Shown here: positions 45,389-55,468 of the stretch, one piece after another
How the letters are laid out: each line of letters starts with the position of its first letter
Numbering within the stretch: the stretch's first letter is position 1
Assembly: GCF_900103605.1 (NCBI RefSeq)
Contig: NZ_FNHY01000008.1
Coordinates: forward strand, 124,001-188,000
From: Psychrobacillus sp. OK028
GTDB taxonomy: Bacteria > Bacillota > Bacilli > Bacillales_A > Planococcaceae
Length of the DNA stretch: 64,000 bases
Direction: 5' to 3'
The notes under the pieces: model-generated
Databases searched by the model: none
Told to the model about the DNA's origin: nothing
Seen by the model: the letters and a program-made list of their open reading frames with translations, nothing else
Made by a program: the position numbers and the translations under genes

Positions 45389-46315
45389 ATGCCATTTGAT
45401 AAAACGAAAGAGTGGGTTTGCGCTGTAAAGGTAGGAACTATTTGGACTGAACCTAATTCTGCTAGAGACATAGATAATCCAGGAATCTCAAATCCTGTGT
45501 TATTAGGGGAATGGCTTGAGGCATTACCATACAAAGAAAGGCTAGCGTTATGTAATGAAAATCGTGTGCAAACACAGCTTCTTTACGCAGAGCCAGTGCT
45601 TGTGGAAGTGATAGAAGGGGAATGGGCAAAAGTTATTGCTCTTTGGCAGCCATCTAAAAAAGATAGTCGGGGTTACCCAGGGTGGATTCCGCTAGCACAA
45701 ATACAGCCTGCCGAACAAGTAGATTCTAAAGGTATCGCAAGAGTTTCGTCTGGAAAAGCTCAACTATGGGATTTGCAAAATAAGCCGCTACTAGTTTTAC
45801 CATTTAATACTATTCTACCCATAGTGTCAGAGGATGAAGTATTTTATACCGTCCACACACCAAACGGCAAAGCGTTACTATCCAAAGTACATGCTCAATT
45901 TGCACCTTCTGTGGAGCAGATTCCAAAAAGGACCGCAGAAGAGGCGGTAGTTTTAGGGGAAAATTATTTAGACTTGCCTTACCTGTGGGGTGGCATGTCT
46001 CCTTATGGCTATGATTGTTCAGGTTTTACGTATAATATGCTGAAGGCTTGTGGGTCTATCATACCTCGAGATGCAAGTGACCAAGCCAAAATGGGAGAAG
46101 AAATATCTATACATGACTCTTCTCTTTGGAAAGTTGGGGACTTACTGTTTTTTGCAAATGATGAAGGGACTGGACCAGTTAGGCATGTTGGGTTTTATTA
46201 TGGGAATGGACTGCTTTTGCACTCGCATTCAACTGGGAAAACAGTAGAAATTTTAGTGTTAGCAGGATCTAAGTTAGAAAAGGAAATTTGTGCAGTTAGA
46301 AGATATGCCGTTTAA
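45389..46315 (+). CDS. ykfC: Gamma-D-Glu-L-diamino acid endopeptidase YkfC (NlpC/P60)
   Basis: 308-residue cysteine peptidase with two N-terminal SH3b domains (~1-180) and a C-terminal NlpC/P60 domain. The catalytic Cys lies in YGYDCSGFTYNMLKACG and the His in VRHVGFYYGNG. It cuts gamma-D-Glu-diamino acid bonds in murein peptides. No signal peptide, so it works on imported peptides in the cytoplasm. ATG with AGGAGG. 12 nt before ykfD. Confidence 0.93.
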   Translation: MPFDKTKEWVCAVKVGTIWTEPNSARDIDNPGISNPVLLGEWLEALPYKERLALCNENRVQTQLLYAEPVLVEVIEGEWAKVIALWQPSKKDSRGYPGWIPLAQIQPAEQVDSKGIARVSSGKAQLWDLQNKPLLVLPFNTILPIVSEDEVFYTVHTPNGKALLSKVHAQFAPSVEQIPKRTAEEAVVLGENYLDLPYLWGGMSPYGYDCSGFTYNMLKACGSIIPRDASDQAKMGEEISIHDSSLWKVGDLLFFANDEGTGPVRHVGFYYGNGLLLHSHSTGKTVEILVLAGSKLEKEICAVRRYAV

Positions 46316-46327
46316 GGGGGGATTTAC

Positions 46328-47287
46328 ATGACGGAAAAGGTTCTATTATCTGTTCAAGATTTGAAACGCCATTTTGACATTGGGCACGGGGAGACCTTAA
46401 AGGCTGTTGATGGGATAAGCTTTGATATCGTCAAAGGAGAAACATTTGGTCTAGTGGGAGAATCGGGTTGTGGTAAATCCACCGCAGGCCGGACTATTTT
46501 AGGATTGTACAATAGAACAGAGGGAAAAGTACTGTTTGAAGATAAAAATGTGCATGAGATGAGTGACAAGGAAAGAACAGGGTATTTGAAAAAGATGCAA
46601 ATGATCTTTCAGGATCCATATGCTTCTTTAAATCCGCGTTCCACTGTATTTGAAATTATTGCAGAACCGATGGAAATACATAAACTATATAAAAAAGAAG
46701 AATTAAAATCTAGAGTGTATGAATTACTAGAGGATGTTGGGCTTAACAAAGACCACGCAAATCGGTACCCTCATGAATTTTCGGGAGGTCAACGTCAACG
46801 AATCGGCATTGCACGGGCTTTGGCGTTAGATCCTGAGTTTATCATTGCAGATGAGCCCATTTCTGCGTTGGATGTATCCGTACAAGCGCAAGTAGTAAAG
46901 TTGCTTCAACGACTACAAAAAGAAAAAAATCTTACTTATTTGTTTATCGCGCATGATTTATCGATGGTCAAGTATATCTCGGATCGAATAGGGGTCATGT
47001 ACTTGGGGCATATGGTAGAACTCACCACGAGTCATCAATTATATGAAAATCCGCTACATCCTTATACACAGGCTTTGTTATCTGCGATTCCGATTCCAGA
47101 CCCGGATATAGAGGAAGCACGAGAACGTATTTTATTGCATGGAGAACTTCCGAGCCCGATAAATCCACCTTCGGGTTGTGTGTTCCGCACAAGATGTGCA
47201 CATGCTATGTCCATATGTGCGGAAAAAAGACCCGCTTGGAAGGAACAAGAGCCTGGTCATTTCGTGGCCTGTCATCTTTATAATTAA
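46328..47287 (+). CDS. ykfD: Peptide ABC transporter ATPase YkfD (DppF-like)
   Basis: 319-residue ATPase, second partner of the Dpp importer. Walker A is GESGCGKST, signature FSGGQRQR, Walker B FIIADEPI, H-loop AHDLS. The C-terminal Cys-rich oligopeptide domain (CVFRTRCAHAMSICAEKRP) is present. ATG with AAGGGGG. Last gene of the unit; no strong terminator follows. Confidence 0.93.
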   Translation: MTEKVLLSVQDLKRHFDIGHGETLKAVDGISFDIVKGETFGLVGESGCGKSTAGRTILGLYNRTEGKVLFEDKNVHEMSDKERTGYLKKMQMIFQDPYASLNPRSTVFEIIAEPMEIHKLYKKEELKSRVYELLEDVGLNKDHANRYPHEFSGGQRQRIGIARALALDPEFIIADEPISALDVSVQAQVVKLLQRLQKEKNLTYLFIAHDLSMVKYISDRIGVMYLGHMVELTTSHQLYENPLHPYTQALLSAIPIPDPDIEEARERILLHGELPSPINPPSGCVFRTRCAHAMSICAEKRPAWKEQEPGHFVACHLYN

Positions 47288-47329
47288 AAAAGTGCCCATG
47301 TCATAAATAATATTTTGCATAATTTAGAT

Positions 47330-47524
47330 TGACGAAGTATTAATACTTGTAGTATTCTGAAAATAACTTAAAGGAAGGAGTGAGGAATTATGGCAAATGT
47401 ATATACGTATCCACGAATCAGTAAGTTCATGATATCCCACTCCGTATTTCTCTAAACAGATATACGCTTCTTTACTAATGATCGGGAAACCATGGCTGCT
47501 GATTCGTGCAGTCATGGTTTTTTT
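47330..47524 (+). promoter_or_regulatory. Attenuation-type leader of the rsgA-like gene
   Basis: A possible promoter TTGACG (47330-47335) precedes a short translated ORF (47390-47455) and an intrinsic terminator at 47487-47524 (stem AAACCATG/CATGGTTT extended by CTGC/GCAG, then T7). Leader bases CACGAATCAG (47412-47421) are perfectly complementary to CTGATTCGTG (47499-47508) in the terminator loop, allowing an alternative fold. The gap thus looks regulatory, not empty. Confidence 0.6.
47390..47455 (+). CDS. 21-codon leader peptide upstream of rsgA-like gene
   Basis: ATG preceded by GGAAGGAG, 21 codons, then TAA. The peptide begins MANVYTYPRIS and ends MISHSVFL. It resembles the short leaders that control ribosome-protection and antibiotic-response genes through ribosome stalling. 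Codons 8-11 carry the sequence complementary to the terminator loop. Expression is inferred from ribosome site and context only. Confidence 0.5.
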   Translation: MANVYTYPRISKFMISHSVFL

Positions 47525-47548
47525 ATATAAAATTAGGAGGAAGTTAAA

Positions 47549-48604
47549 TTGAATTTAATCGAACAATATGGTTGGAATAGTAATTGGGAAGAAAAAATGA
47601 CAGGTAGTGGAATTGCTGGTCGCGTGCTGCTAGAGCATAAGAATTTATATAGAGTGATAACAAATGAAGGGGAGCTACTCTGCTCACTTTCCGGTAAATT
47701 TAAGTTCGAGCATGGAAGAGAAGCATTTCCGGCAGTTGGAGACTGGGTAGTGCTTGAACAAATGCCAGGCGAAGAAAAAGGAATTATTCATGAAGTACTT
47801 CCTCGTAGCTCCCAATTTTCGAGGAAAATGGCAGGATTGACGACCGAAATACAATTAATTGCGGTTAACGTTGATTTTGTATTCCTAGTGATGTCGCTCA
47901 ATCATGATTTCAATGTCCGTAGATTAGAGAGATACTTATTGGCGGCATGGGATTCTGGGGCGACACCAGTTGTAGTGTTAACGAAAAAAGATGCCTGCGA
48001 TGACTTAGAGTATTATATAAAAGAAGTAGAAGCTATTGCATTTGGTGTTGACATATATGCAGTGAGTAGTGTTACAGGAGAGGGTATTGAACAACTAGGA
48101 AATCTGTTGGCTGCTCATAAAACAGGTGCATTACTAGGATCCTCCGGAGTAGGGAAATCATCTTTAATAAACGCATTGTCAGGTGTTGAAGTAATGACTG
48201 TGAATGATATTAGAGAAGATGATAGTAAAGGACGTCATACGACCACGCATAGGGAACTGACTTTATTGCCAGAAGGTGGTTTACTGATCGATACGCCTGG
48301 TATGAGAGAATTTCAGCTTTGGGATACGAGTGATGGAGTTAGTGCTAGCTTCCAGGATATTGAAGAGCTCGCTTTAACATGTCGTTTTCGTGATTGTCAG
48401 CATGTAAAAGAGCCGGGCTGTGCGATTCAGGAGGCTATTTACAGCGGTGTGCTTAAACAAGAACGCTATAAAAGCTATGTAAAACTAATGAGAGAACTTG
48501 CGCATATCGATCGAAAAAACGATGCAGTAGCTAAAAAAGCAGAAACGAATAAATGGAAGCAAATTACGAAGTCTCAACGAAATAATTATAAAAAGAAAAT
48601 CTAG
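47549..48604 (+). CDS. RsgA-family ribosome-associated GTPase (paralogue)
   Basis: 351-residue circularly permuted GTPase of the RsgA/YjeQ family, which helps 30S maturation. Order of motifs: OB-fold (~30-100), G4 TKKDA, G5 SSVTGEG, G1 GSSGVGKSS, G3 DTPGMREF, then a C-terminal zinc knuckle C-x5-C-x-H-x5-C (CRFRDCQHVKEPGC). It is longer than B. subtilis RsgA (298 aa), with an extra N-terminal segment (EQYGWNSNWEEKMTGSG) and a basic tail. The canonical rsgA normally lies near prkC-rpe, so this is likely a second copy. TTG start, TTAGGAGG upstream. Confidence 0.85.
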   Translation: MNLIEQYGWNSNWEEKMTGSGIAGRVLLEHKNLYRVITNEGELLCSLSGKFKFEHGREAFPAVGDWVVLEQMPGEEKGIIHEVLPRSSQFSRKMAGLTTEIQLIAVNVDFVFLVMSLNHDFNVRRLERYLLAAWDSGATPVVVLTKKDACDDLEYYIKEVEAIAFGVDIYAVSSVTGEGIEQLGNLLAAHKTGALLGSSGVGKSSLINALSGVEVMTVNDIREDDSKGRHTTTHRELTLLPEGGLLIDTPGMREFQLWDTSDGVSASFQDIEELALTCRFRDCQHVKEPGCAIQEAIYSGVLKQERYKSYVKLMRELAHIDRKNDAVAKKAETNKWKQITKSQRNNYKKKI

Positions 48605-48624
48605 TTTTAGATGTGAGGTAACGG

Positions 48625-49134
48625 ATGATTCAGTTAATCAATCACTATGAAGAAAAGGTCGCTGAATGTATTCTGTCCATTCAATTACCAGCGTATAAAG
48701 TAGAAGCTGATTTAATCGAATTTGATGGGATCCCAAGGCTTTTGGACACTGTAGAGGATATAAAAAATTCCAACGAACTATTTCTTGGAAAGTTAGAGGG
48801 CTCGAAATTGGTAGGTTTTATTTCTGTAGGTTTTATTTCTTATGAAGATACAAGTGAATTGATTGATATATGTAGACTTGTAGTGGACCCTAATCATTTT
48901 CGGAAAGGGATTGCATCGGAATTATTGAACTATCTATTAACAGTCATAGCTAATGATAAAAAGGTAGTTGTATCAACTGGTGCAAAAAATGTACCTGCAA
49001 TCATGTTATATGAGAGATATAATTTTAAAAAATTTGCGGAAATTGAAGTAGAACCGGATTTCTATATCACACAACTGGTATATGAGGGAAAAAAAGATTT
49101 ATTGAATATGAATATTCATTTTGATATATCCTAA
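48625..49134 (+). CDS. GNAT-family N-acetyltransferase
   Basis: 169-residue acetyltransferase. The acetyl-CoA-binding motif A is seen as DICRLVVDPNHFRKGIASELLNYLL, with the later NVPAIMLYERYNFKKF segment. Substrate unknown. ATG follows GTGAGG-like sequence 20 nt after the rsgA-like gene, so they may be cotranscribed, and a terminator follows. Confidence 0.8.
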   Translation: MIQLINHYEEKVAECILSIQLPAYKVEADLIEFDGIPRLLDTVEDIKNSNELFLGKLEGSKLVGFISVGFISYEDTSELIDICRLVVDPNHFRKGIASELLNYLLTVIANDKKVVVSTGAKNVPAIMLYERYNFKKFAEIEVEPDFYITQLVYEGKKDLLNMNIHFDIS

Positions 49135-49165
49135 ACTACAAACGACTGTTTGTAGTTTTTTCTTC
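49133..49165 (+). terminator. Intrinsic terminator before ctsR
   Basis: AAACTACAAAC and GTTTGTAGTTT form an 11-bp stem with a short GACT loop and a T-run. Confidence 0.88.
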
Positions 49166-49188
49166 TTTTTAAGGGCAAATCGTATCAA

Positions 49189-49236
49189 TTGCACATGCGA
49201 AAAATTCTCGTTATAATATAGTCAAAGTTAGTCAAA
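49189..49236 (+). promoter_or_regulatory. ctsR promoter with CtsR operator
   Basis: TTGCAC (49189-49194), a 17-bp spacer and TATAAT (49212-49217) form a sigma-A promoter. The tandem heptad AGTCAAA-GTT-AGTCAAA (49220-49236) matches the CtsR operator, followed by a third partial AGTCAGTTT. CtsR therefore probably represses its own operon, with release on heat or protein stress. Confidence 0.9.
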
Positions 49237-49262
49237 GTCAGTTTGTGAGAAGAGGTGAGAAG

Positions 49263-49736
49263 ATGAAAAATATATCTGACATAATTGAAGGGTATTTGAA
49301 GGCAATTATAGAAGAAGGAAGTAAGGAACAAATTGAAATTAAGCGAAGTGAAATTGCAGAAAAATTTCAGTGTGTCCCATCTCAAATAAATTATGTAATC
49401 AATACACGATTTACCCAAGACCGCGGATACTTAGTAGAAAGTAAACGAGGTGGAGGGGGATATATTCGAATCCTCCGCGTTCGAGCTCATACAAAAGCTG
49501 ATTTAATAGAGCATATTATACAAACACTAGAAAATGGGGCTTCTGAATCTGTGACGGAAGATATCGTTTTTCGGTTAATCGATGAGGATGTTATTTCTAA
49601 GCGCGAAGCAAAACTCATTTTAGCAGCTTTAAATCGAACAACTCTTGCTATTCCGCTACCAGCAAGAGATGAACTACGGTCACGTATTTTATGTGCCATG
49701 TTATTAACACTAAAATACGAAAAAAGTGAAAAATGA
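49263..49736 (+). CDS. ctsR: Class III heat-shock repressor CtsR
   Basis: 157-residue winged-helix repressor of clp genes. The DNA-binding part (FQCVPSQINYVINTRFTQDRGYLVESKRGGGGYIRI) includes the conserved GGGGY wing. The second half is the McsB-sensing dimerisation domain. Start at 49263 with AGAAGAGGTG; frame open further to 49245. First gene of ctsR-mcsA-mcsB-clpC. Confidence 0.96.
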   Translation: MKNISDIIEGYLKAIIEEGSKEQIEIKRSEIAEKFQCVPSQINYVINTRFTQDRGYLVESKRGGGGYIRILRVRAHTKADLIEHIIQTLENGASESVTEDIVFRLIDEDVISKREAKLILAALNRTTLAIPLPARDELRSRILCAMLLTLKYEKSEK

Positions 49737-49753
49737 ACGGGGTGTGTTGAAAG

Positions 49754-50299
49754 GTGATTTGTGAAAATTGTAAGCAAAGACCAGCGAAAGTAACGGTTAC
49801 GCAAGTGCATAATGGTGAACACTTTGAAAGACATTATTGTGAGGTCTGTGCAAATAGCCTCCACCCGTTTTATGTAGAGTACAAACAAGATCCATTATCT
49901 CTACATCAACTATTATCGAACTGGTTTAGTCAAACAGAACAACAACCAATGCAACAAAAACAACAAAAAAACATGATTGTTTGCGATGAATGTGGTTGGT
50001 CAATTCAGCGGTTTTTAGACGAAGGAAAATTTGGTTGTGCAAATTGCTACCACAGCTTCCGTCCCCAGTTACCAAATGTATTTAAAAGACTTCATAATGG
50101 CAATACGACGCATATTGGAAAGGCTCCAGGTGCGCTAGGGGAAAAAATTGCTATAAAAAAACGTATAGAAATAATTCGCTCACAAATGAAAGAAGCGATT
50201 GATAGTGAAAGCTTTGAGGAAGCCGCAAAGCTGAGAGATGAAGCTAGGGACTTGGAAAGTCAACTTTCTACAGGAGGTGACCAAACTGATGTCAATTGA
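49754..50299 (+). CDS. mcsA: McsA, activator of McsB arginine kinase
   Basis: 181-residue zinc protein. Paired CxxC motifs (CENC...CEVC and CDEC...CANC) form two zinc fingers, and a C-terminal UVR motif (SFEEAAKLRDEARDLESQL) is present. McsA binds and stimulates McsB. GTG start aligned with the B. subtilis protein (MICxxC). It overlaps mcsB by 11 nt. The middle holds a Gln-rich linker (EQQPMQQKQQ). Confidence 0.95.
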   Translation: MICENCKQRPAKVTVTQVHNGEHFERHYCEVCANSLHPFYVEYKQDPLSLHQLLSNWFSQTEQQPMQQKQQKNMIVCDECGWSIQRFLDEGKFGCANCYHSFRPQLPNVFKRLHNGNTTHIGKAPGALGEKIAIKKRIEIIRSQMKEAIDSESFEEAAKLRDEARDLESQLSTGGDQTDVN

Positions 50300-51383
50300 T
50301 CACTTTTTAGATAACTCCATTTCTAGTTGGATGGCTGGAGAAGGAAAGCATTCAGATATTGTGATGAGTACAAGAATACGGTTAGCTCGAAATCTGAATG
50401 GCTATCGTTTTCCTTTAGCATTTACAGAAGATGAGGCGCATAAAATTGACCAATCTGTTTCTGCCACCTTGCTAGATGCAAGTGACGAATTGCAGATGCA
50501 ATTTTCTTCCATTCATATAAAGGATGTATCAGAACTAAGTCGTCAAGTATTAGTAGAAAAACATTTGATTAGTCCAAAGCTTGCGAACTCCCCGATGACT
50601 GGCTCGGTTTTGTTGTCGGATGATGAATCTGTTAGTGTGATGGTCAACGAAGAAGATCATATACGGATACAATGCCTTTTTCCAGGCCTACAAATTCAAG
50701 AAGCCTACGCACAGGCAGATGAATTAGATCGTGTATTAGATAAGGAATTACCGTATGCGTTCGACGAGCAGTTTGGTTATTTAACAAGCTGTCCTACCAA
50801 TACTGGTACTGGTCTACGTGCATCTGTCATGATGCATTTACCAGCATTAACGATGACAAAGCAAATGAATAGAATTGTAACGATTATATCAAGACTAGGA
50901 ATGGTCGTTAGAGGAATTTACGGAGAAGGTAGTGAAGCGCTCGGTAATGTATATCAAGTGTCCAACCAAACCACACTTGGTAAGTCAGAAGAAGACATAC
51001 TTGCTGATCTTCAGAGTATTACCGAACAAATTATTCAAAAAGAAAGAGAAGCACGAGATGCACTTATAAAGCATTCAGCCAATACACTAGAAGACCGACT
51101 ATATCGATCTTTAGGAACTTTATCATTTGCTCGTATTATGGCAACCGATGAAGCAGCAAGATGCCTATCAGATGTACGATTAGGGATTGATATGGGACTC
51201 ATAGAAGATGTGGATGTATCTATCTTGAATGAATGTATGGTGTTTATGCAACCAGGATTCCTACAAAAATATGCAGGAACTTCATTGAATACCTCCGAGC
51301 GGGATATGTTTCGCGCGAAGCTGTTAAGGGAACGATTGCAAAAAGAAGAAAAACAGAAAACAAAAGGAGAGGAATCTGAATGA
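50289..51383 (+). CDS. mcsB: McsB protein-arginine kinase
   Basis: 364-residue phosphagen-kinase-like enzyme that phosphorylates arginines, marking proteins (including CtsR) for ClpCP. The nucleotide region [34 protein letters not shown] and [19 protein letters not shown] are typical. The ATG at 50289 has AGGAGGTGA; the longer frame to 50238 lies within mcsA. Overlaps the clpC start. Confidence 0.96.
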   Translation: MSIDHFLDNSISSWMAGEGKHSDIVMSTRIRLARNLNGYRFPLAFTEDEAHKIDQSVSATLLDASDELQMQFSSIHIKDVSELSRQVLVEKHLISPKLANSPMTGSVLLSDDESVSVMVNEEDHIRIQCLFPGLQIQEAYAQADELDRVLDKELPYAFDEQFGYLTSCPTNTGTGLRASVMMHLPALTMTKQMNRIVTIISRLGMVVRGIYGEGSEALGNVYQVSNQTTLGKSEEDILADLQSITEQIIQKEREARDALIKHSANTLEDRLYRSLGTLSFARIMATDEAARCLSDVRLGIDMGLIEDVDVSILNECMVFMQPGFLQKYAGTSLNTSERDMFRAKLLRERLQKEEKQKTKGEESE

Positions 51384-53827
51384 TGTTTAATCGTTTTACA
51401 CAAAGATCTCAAAAAGTATTACAACTAGCACAAGAAGAGGCTATTCGCTTAAAGCATGAATCTATAGGGACGGAACATATATTACTTGGTCTTATCCGAG
51501 AAGGTAGTGGAATTGCTGCTAAAGCATTAGAAGCAATAGAAGTAGACTTGAAAGTAATCGAAGCGGGAATCGAGGAACTAGTAGGAGCGGGTAAAGAAGA
51601 AGTTGGACCTATCGTTAACTACACACCTCGTGCGAAAAAAGTGATTGAACTTTCAGTAGATGAGTCTCGAAAATTAGGGCATTCGTATATTGGAACTGAG
51701 CATCTATTGCTTGCACTTATCCGTGAAGGAGAAGGTGTAGCCGCTCGTGTTCTAAACAATGCAGGAGTAAGTTTAAACAAAGCTCGTCAACAAGTGCTTC
51801 AATTATTAGGAAGCACAGAGCAAGCTCATAGTAATGGAAACAATGGGGCTGCTCCAGCAAGTACACCAACACTAGATGGTTTAGCTCGTGACTTAACGCA
51901 AATTGCAAGAGAAGGCACACTGGACCCTGTAATTGGTCGTAGTAAAGAAATTACAAGAGTAATTGAAATCTTAGCTCGTCGTACAAAAAACAACCCAGTT
52001 CTAATTGGAGAACCAGGTGTTGGTAAAACAGCTATTGCTGAAGGGCTAGCACAGCAAATTGTACAAAATGAAGTGCCTGAAATCCTACGCGATAAACGAG
52101 TGATGACACTTGATATGGGTACGGTTGTTGCTGGTACAAAATATCGTGGGGAATTTGAAGATCGTTTGAAAAAAGTGATGGATGAAATTCGCCAAGCGGG
52201 CAATGTTATCTTATTCATAGATGAACTTCATACGTTAATTGGTGCAGGTGGAGCAGAGGGTGCTATTGATGCTTCGAATATTTTGAAACCAGCTCTTGCT
52301 CGTGGAGAAATTCAATGTATCGGTGCGACAACGCTAGATGAATATAGAAAATATATTGAAAAGGATGCAGCGCTTGAGCGTCGTTTCCAACCAATTCAAG
52401 TAGATGAGCCTTCTGTTGAGGAAGCTATCCAAATTATTTACGGTTTACGTGATCGTTATGAAGCGCATCATCGTGTGAAAATTACAGATGCAGCGGTAGA
52501 AGCTGCTGTGAAAATGTCAGATCGTTATATTTCTGATCGTTTCTTACCTGACAAAGCCATCGATTTAATAGATGAAGCGGGGTCTAAAGTTCGTTTACGC
52601 TCGTATACAACACCTCCAAATTTAAAAGAATTAGAAACTAAACTAGAAGCTATCCGATCTGAGAAAAATGCAGCAGTGCAAAGTCAGGAATTTGAAAAAG
52701 CCGCATCATTCCGTGATAAAGAACAAAAGCTTAAAGATGAACTAGAAAAAATGAAAAACAACTGGAAAGAGAAGCAAGGAAAAGAAGAGTCTGAAGTAAC
52801 AATAGATGATATTGCTGCAGTTGTGTCTATGTGGACTGGAGTACCGGTTTCTAAGCTGGCACAAACTGAATCTGAAAAGTTATTAAAACTAGAAGATAAA
52901 TTACATGAAAGAGTTATTGGTCAAAGTGAAGCAGTGGACGCAATTTCAAGAGCTATTCGTCGTGCACGTGCAGGCTTGAAAGATCCAAAACGTCCTATTG
53001 GCTCATTTATTTTCTTAGGTCCTACTGGTGTAGGTAAAACAGAGCTTGCTCGTGCGTTAGCAGAAGTGATGTTTGGAGACGAGGATGCGATGATTCGAGT
53101 AGATATGTCTGAGTATATGGAGAAGCATTCCACTTCCCGTCTAGTTGGTTCTCCTCCAGGATATGTCGGGTTTGACGATGGTGGACAATTGACAGAAAAA
53201 GTACGTCGTAAACCATACTCTGTTATCCTATTAGATGAGATTGAAAAAGCACACCCAGATGTCTTTAATATTCTTCTTCAAGTGTTAGAGGATGGACGAT
53301 TGACTGACTCTAAGGGTCGCACAGTAGATTTCCGTAATACGGTAGTCATCATGACATCCAATGTCGGTGCAGATGCACTTAAATTCAACAAATACGTTGG
53401 ATTTAACTTAACGGAAGGCGGTAAGACAGACTATAAAGATATGAAAGGCAAAATGCTAGAAGAATTGAAAAAAGCATTCCGCCCAGAATTCTTAAACCGT
53501 CTAGATGAAATGATTGTGTTCCATTCTCTTGAAAAAGAGCATTTAAAACAAATTGTTTCACTAATGACAGAACAATTATCAAAACGCTTGAAAGAACAAG
53601 GTATTGAGTTAGAAATTACAGAAGCAGCACAAGAAAAAATTACAACTGAAGGCTATGAACCTGAATATGGTGCGCGTCCTTTACGCCGTGCGATTCAAAA
53701 ACATGTTGAAGATCGACTATCCGAAGAGCTTTTAAAAGGAGAAGTATTGAATGGACAGCATGTAATATTTGATGTAGAAGACAACGAGTTTGTTGTTCGC
53801 ACGAAAGCTTTAGTCACAGAGGGTTAA
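51380..53827 (+). CDS. clpC: ClpC AAA+ protease/chaperone ATPase
   Basis: 815-residue Hsp100. The N-domain (1-150, two repeats), first AAA+ (GEPGVGKTA, Walker [10 protein letters not shown]), middle domain with UVR-like [19 protein letters not shown], second AAA+ ([20 protein letters not shown]) and a ClpP-contact loop (VGFN region) are all in order. MMF start as in B. subtilis. Ends at a terminator. Confidence 0.97.
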   Translation: MMFNRFTQRSQKVLQLAQEEAIRLKHESIGTEHILLGLIREGSGIAAKALEAIEVDLKVIEAGIEELVGAGKEEVGPIVNYTPRAKKVIELSVDESRKLGHSYIGTEHLLLALIREGEGVAARVLNNAGVSLNKARQQVLQLLGSTEQAHSNGNNGAAPASTPTLDGLARDLTQIAREGTLDPVIGRSKEITRVIEILARRTKNNPVLIGEPGVGKTAIAEGLAQQIVQNEVPEILRDKRVMTLDMGTVVAGTKYRGEFEDRLKKVMDEIRQAGNVILFIDELHTLIGAGGAEGAIDASNILKPALARGEIQCIGATTLDEYRKYIEKDAALERRFQPIQVDEPSVEEAIQIIYGLRDRYEAHHRVKITDAAVEAAVKMSDRYISDRFLPDKAIDLIDEAGSKVRLRSYTTPPNLKELETKLEAIRSEKNAAVQSQEFEKAASFRDKEQKLKDELEKMKNNWKEKQGKEESEVTIDDIAAVVSMWTGVPVSKLAQTESEKLLKLEDKLHERVIGQSEAVDAISRAIRRARAGLKDPKRPIGSFIFLGPTGVGKTELARALAEVMFGDEDAMIRVDMSEYMEKHSTSRLVGSPPGYVGFDDGGQLTEKVRRKPYSVILLDEIEKAHPDVFNILLQVLEDGRLTDSKGRTVDFRNTVVIMTSNVGADALKFNKYVGFNLTEGGKTDYKDMKGKMLEELKKAFRPEFLNRLDEMIVFHSLEKEHLKQIVSLMTEQLSKRLKEQGIELEITEAAQEKITTEGYEPEYGARPLRRAIQKHVEDRLSEELLKGEVLNGQHVIFDVEDNEFVVRTKALVTEG

Positions 53828-53833
53828 TATTGC

Positions 53834-53868
53834 GGGCATTCCGAAAAAATTCCGGAATGCCCTTTTTT
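53834..53868 (+). terminator. Terminator of the ctsR-clpC operon
   Basis: GGGCATTCCG/CGGAATGCCC, a perfect 10-bp stem followed by T6. Confidence 0.92.
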
Positions 53869-53874
53869 ATAAGT

Positions 53875-53990
53875 GTCTAGCTCCAGCGCCTAGCCCCTCG
53901 AGTCGCTTCAGACTTGCGAATAAAGGCAAAGAACGCCTTTATTGCAATTCTTCCAGCGCTTGTGGGGCTTGGATAGGCGCTTGCGCTTTT
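53875..53990 (+). repeat. Interspersed repeat, family A
   Basis: It begins GTCTAGCTCCAGCGCCTAGC and ends GGCGCTTGCGCTTTT. Inside is AAAGGC...GCCTTT pairing. Same family as the copies at 43139-43285 (inverted) and 55469-55586. No ORF. It separates clpC from radA. Confidence 0.85.
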
Positions 53991-54013
53991 CGTTATACAT
54001 ATTAGGAGGTATT

Positions 54014-55384
54014 ATGGCTAAAAAGAAAACGAAATTTATGTGTAACTCATGTGGTTATGAATCTGCAAAATGGATGGGGAGATGTCCCGGATGTGGTGAT
54101 TGGAACACGATGGTAGAAGAAACTGAAATAGTTTCCAAAGGTCCAAAACGTTCCTTTCAGCACTCAGAAGGCACAGCGCAAAAGGCTACTCCGATTATTT
54201 CAGTAATCACACAAGAAGAACCACGGGTGACAACAGACTTTGCTGAATTGAATCGTGTGCTAGGTGGAGGGATTGTACCGGGGGCGCTCGTTTTAATAGG
54301 TGGAGATCCGGGTATAGGGAAGTCCACACTTCTGTTACAGGTTTCAGCTTTACTTGCCAATAAAGGAGAGCGAGTGCTGTATATTTCGGGTGAGGAATCC
54401 ATCCGTCAGACAAAGCTCCGTGCAGAACGCTTAGGAGTGACATCAGCTGAGCTTTATATCTACTCTGAAACCAACCTGGAGTTAATCAATGAAACTATTG
54501 AGAGTGTAGAGCCTAAATTTGTCATTGTGGATTCTATTCAAACTGTTCATCATCCTGAAGTGACTAGTGCACCTGGTAGTGTATCGCAAGTTCGAGAATG
54601 TACAGCAGAGCTTATGCGAATAGCCAAAACCAAAAATGTAGCAATCTTTTTAGTGGGACATGTAACAAAAGAAGGTCAAATTGCAGGTCCACGCATATTG
54701 GAACATATGGTAGACACCGTTTTGTACTTTGAAGGAGAACGTCACCATACGTATCGTATTTTAAGATCTCAGAAAAACCGTTTTGGCTCTACGAATGAAA
54801 TTGCCATTTTTGAAATGGTTCAATCTGGTTTAAAAGAAGTACTTAATCCTTCTGAATTGTTTTTGCAGGAGCGATCTCACGGGGCAGCGGGTTCTGCCAT
54901 TGTTGCCTCTATGGAAGGTACTAGACCTATATTAGTAGAAATTCAAGCGTTAGTGACTCAATCTAGCTTTAATTATCCGAAACGTATGGCTACTGGTATT
55001 GATCAAAATCGTGTTTCTCTACTAATGGCGGTCCTGGAAAAGAGAATGGGATTATTACTTCAAACGCAAGATGCTTATATAAAAGTTGCTGGAGGAGTAA
55101 AATTAGACGAACCTGCAATCGATTTAGCCGTCCTAGTAAGTATCGTCTCTAGTTTCCGAGATACAGGGGTCACACCGACAGATTGTTTTATCGGGGAAAT
55201 CGGATTAACTGGAGAAGTAAGAAGGGTGTCTAGAATTGAACAGCGTGTGCTAGAGGCTGCCAAGCTTGGCTTTAACAGAGCGATTGTTCCAGCCTCAAAT
55301 CTAGGAGGTTGGGATTATCCAGAAGGCATACAAATTATAGGGATTGAGACAGTTAACGAGGCGATGAAAATAGCATTTTCATAA
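54014..55384 (+). CDS. radA: RadA (Sms) DNA repair ATPase
   Basis: 456-residue recombination helicase/ATPase. N-terminal zinc finger [19 protein letters not shown], RecA-like core with Walker [11 protein letters not shown], the RadA signature KNRFG, and a C-terminal Lon-protease-like domain. The ATG at 54014 follows TTAGGAGG. The frame to 53942 starts within the repeat and is not used. In B. subtilis disA follows; here it does not. Confidence 0.96.
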   Translation: MAKKKTKFMCNSCGYESAKWMGRCPGCGDWNTMVEETEIVSKGPKRSFQHSEGTAQKATPIISVITQEEPRVTTDFAELNRVLGGGIVPGALVLIGGDPGIGKSTLLLQVSALLANKGERVLYISGEESIRQTKLRAERLGVTSAELYIYSETNLELINETIESVEPKFVIVDSIQTVHHPEVTSAPGSVSQVRECTAELMRIAKTKNVAIFLVGHVTKEGQIAGPRILEHMVDTVLYFEGERHHTYRILRSQKNRFGSTNEIAIFEMVQSGLKEVLNPSELFLQERSHGAAGSAIVASMEGTRPILVEIQALVTQSSFNYPKRMATGIDQNRVSLLMAVLEKRMGLLLQTQDAYIKVAGGVKLDEPAIDLAVLVSIVSSFRDTGVTPTDCFIGEIGLTGEVRRVSRIEQRVLEAAKLGFNRAIVPASNLGGWDYPEGIQIIGIETVNEAMKIAFS

Positions 55385-55418
55385 TTAGTACACGAGTAAA
55401 TGCTAACTAGCTAGCTAT

Positions 55419-55462
55419 AGACGCTATCCGTGCACTTGCTACAGGGTGGCGTCTTGGTTTTC
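55419..55462 (+). terminator. Terminator after radA
   Basis: AGACGCTATCC pairs with GGGTGGCGTCT (with two G-U pairs), followed by TGGTTTTC. Confidence 0.65.
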
Positions 55463-55468
55463 TGTTCG

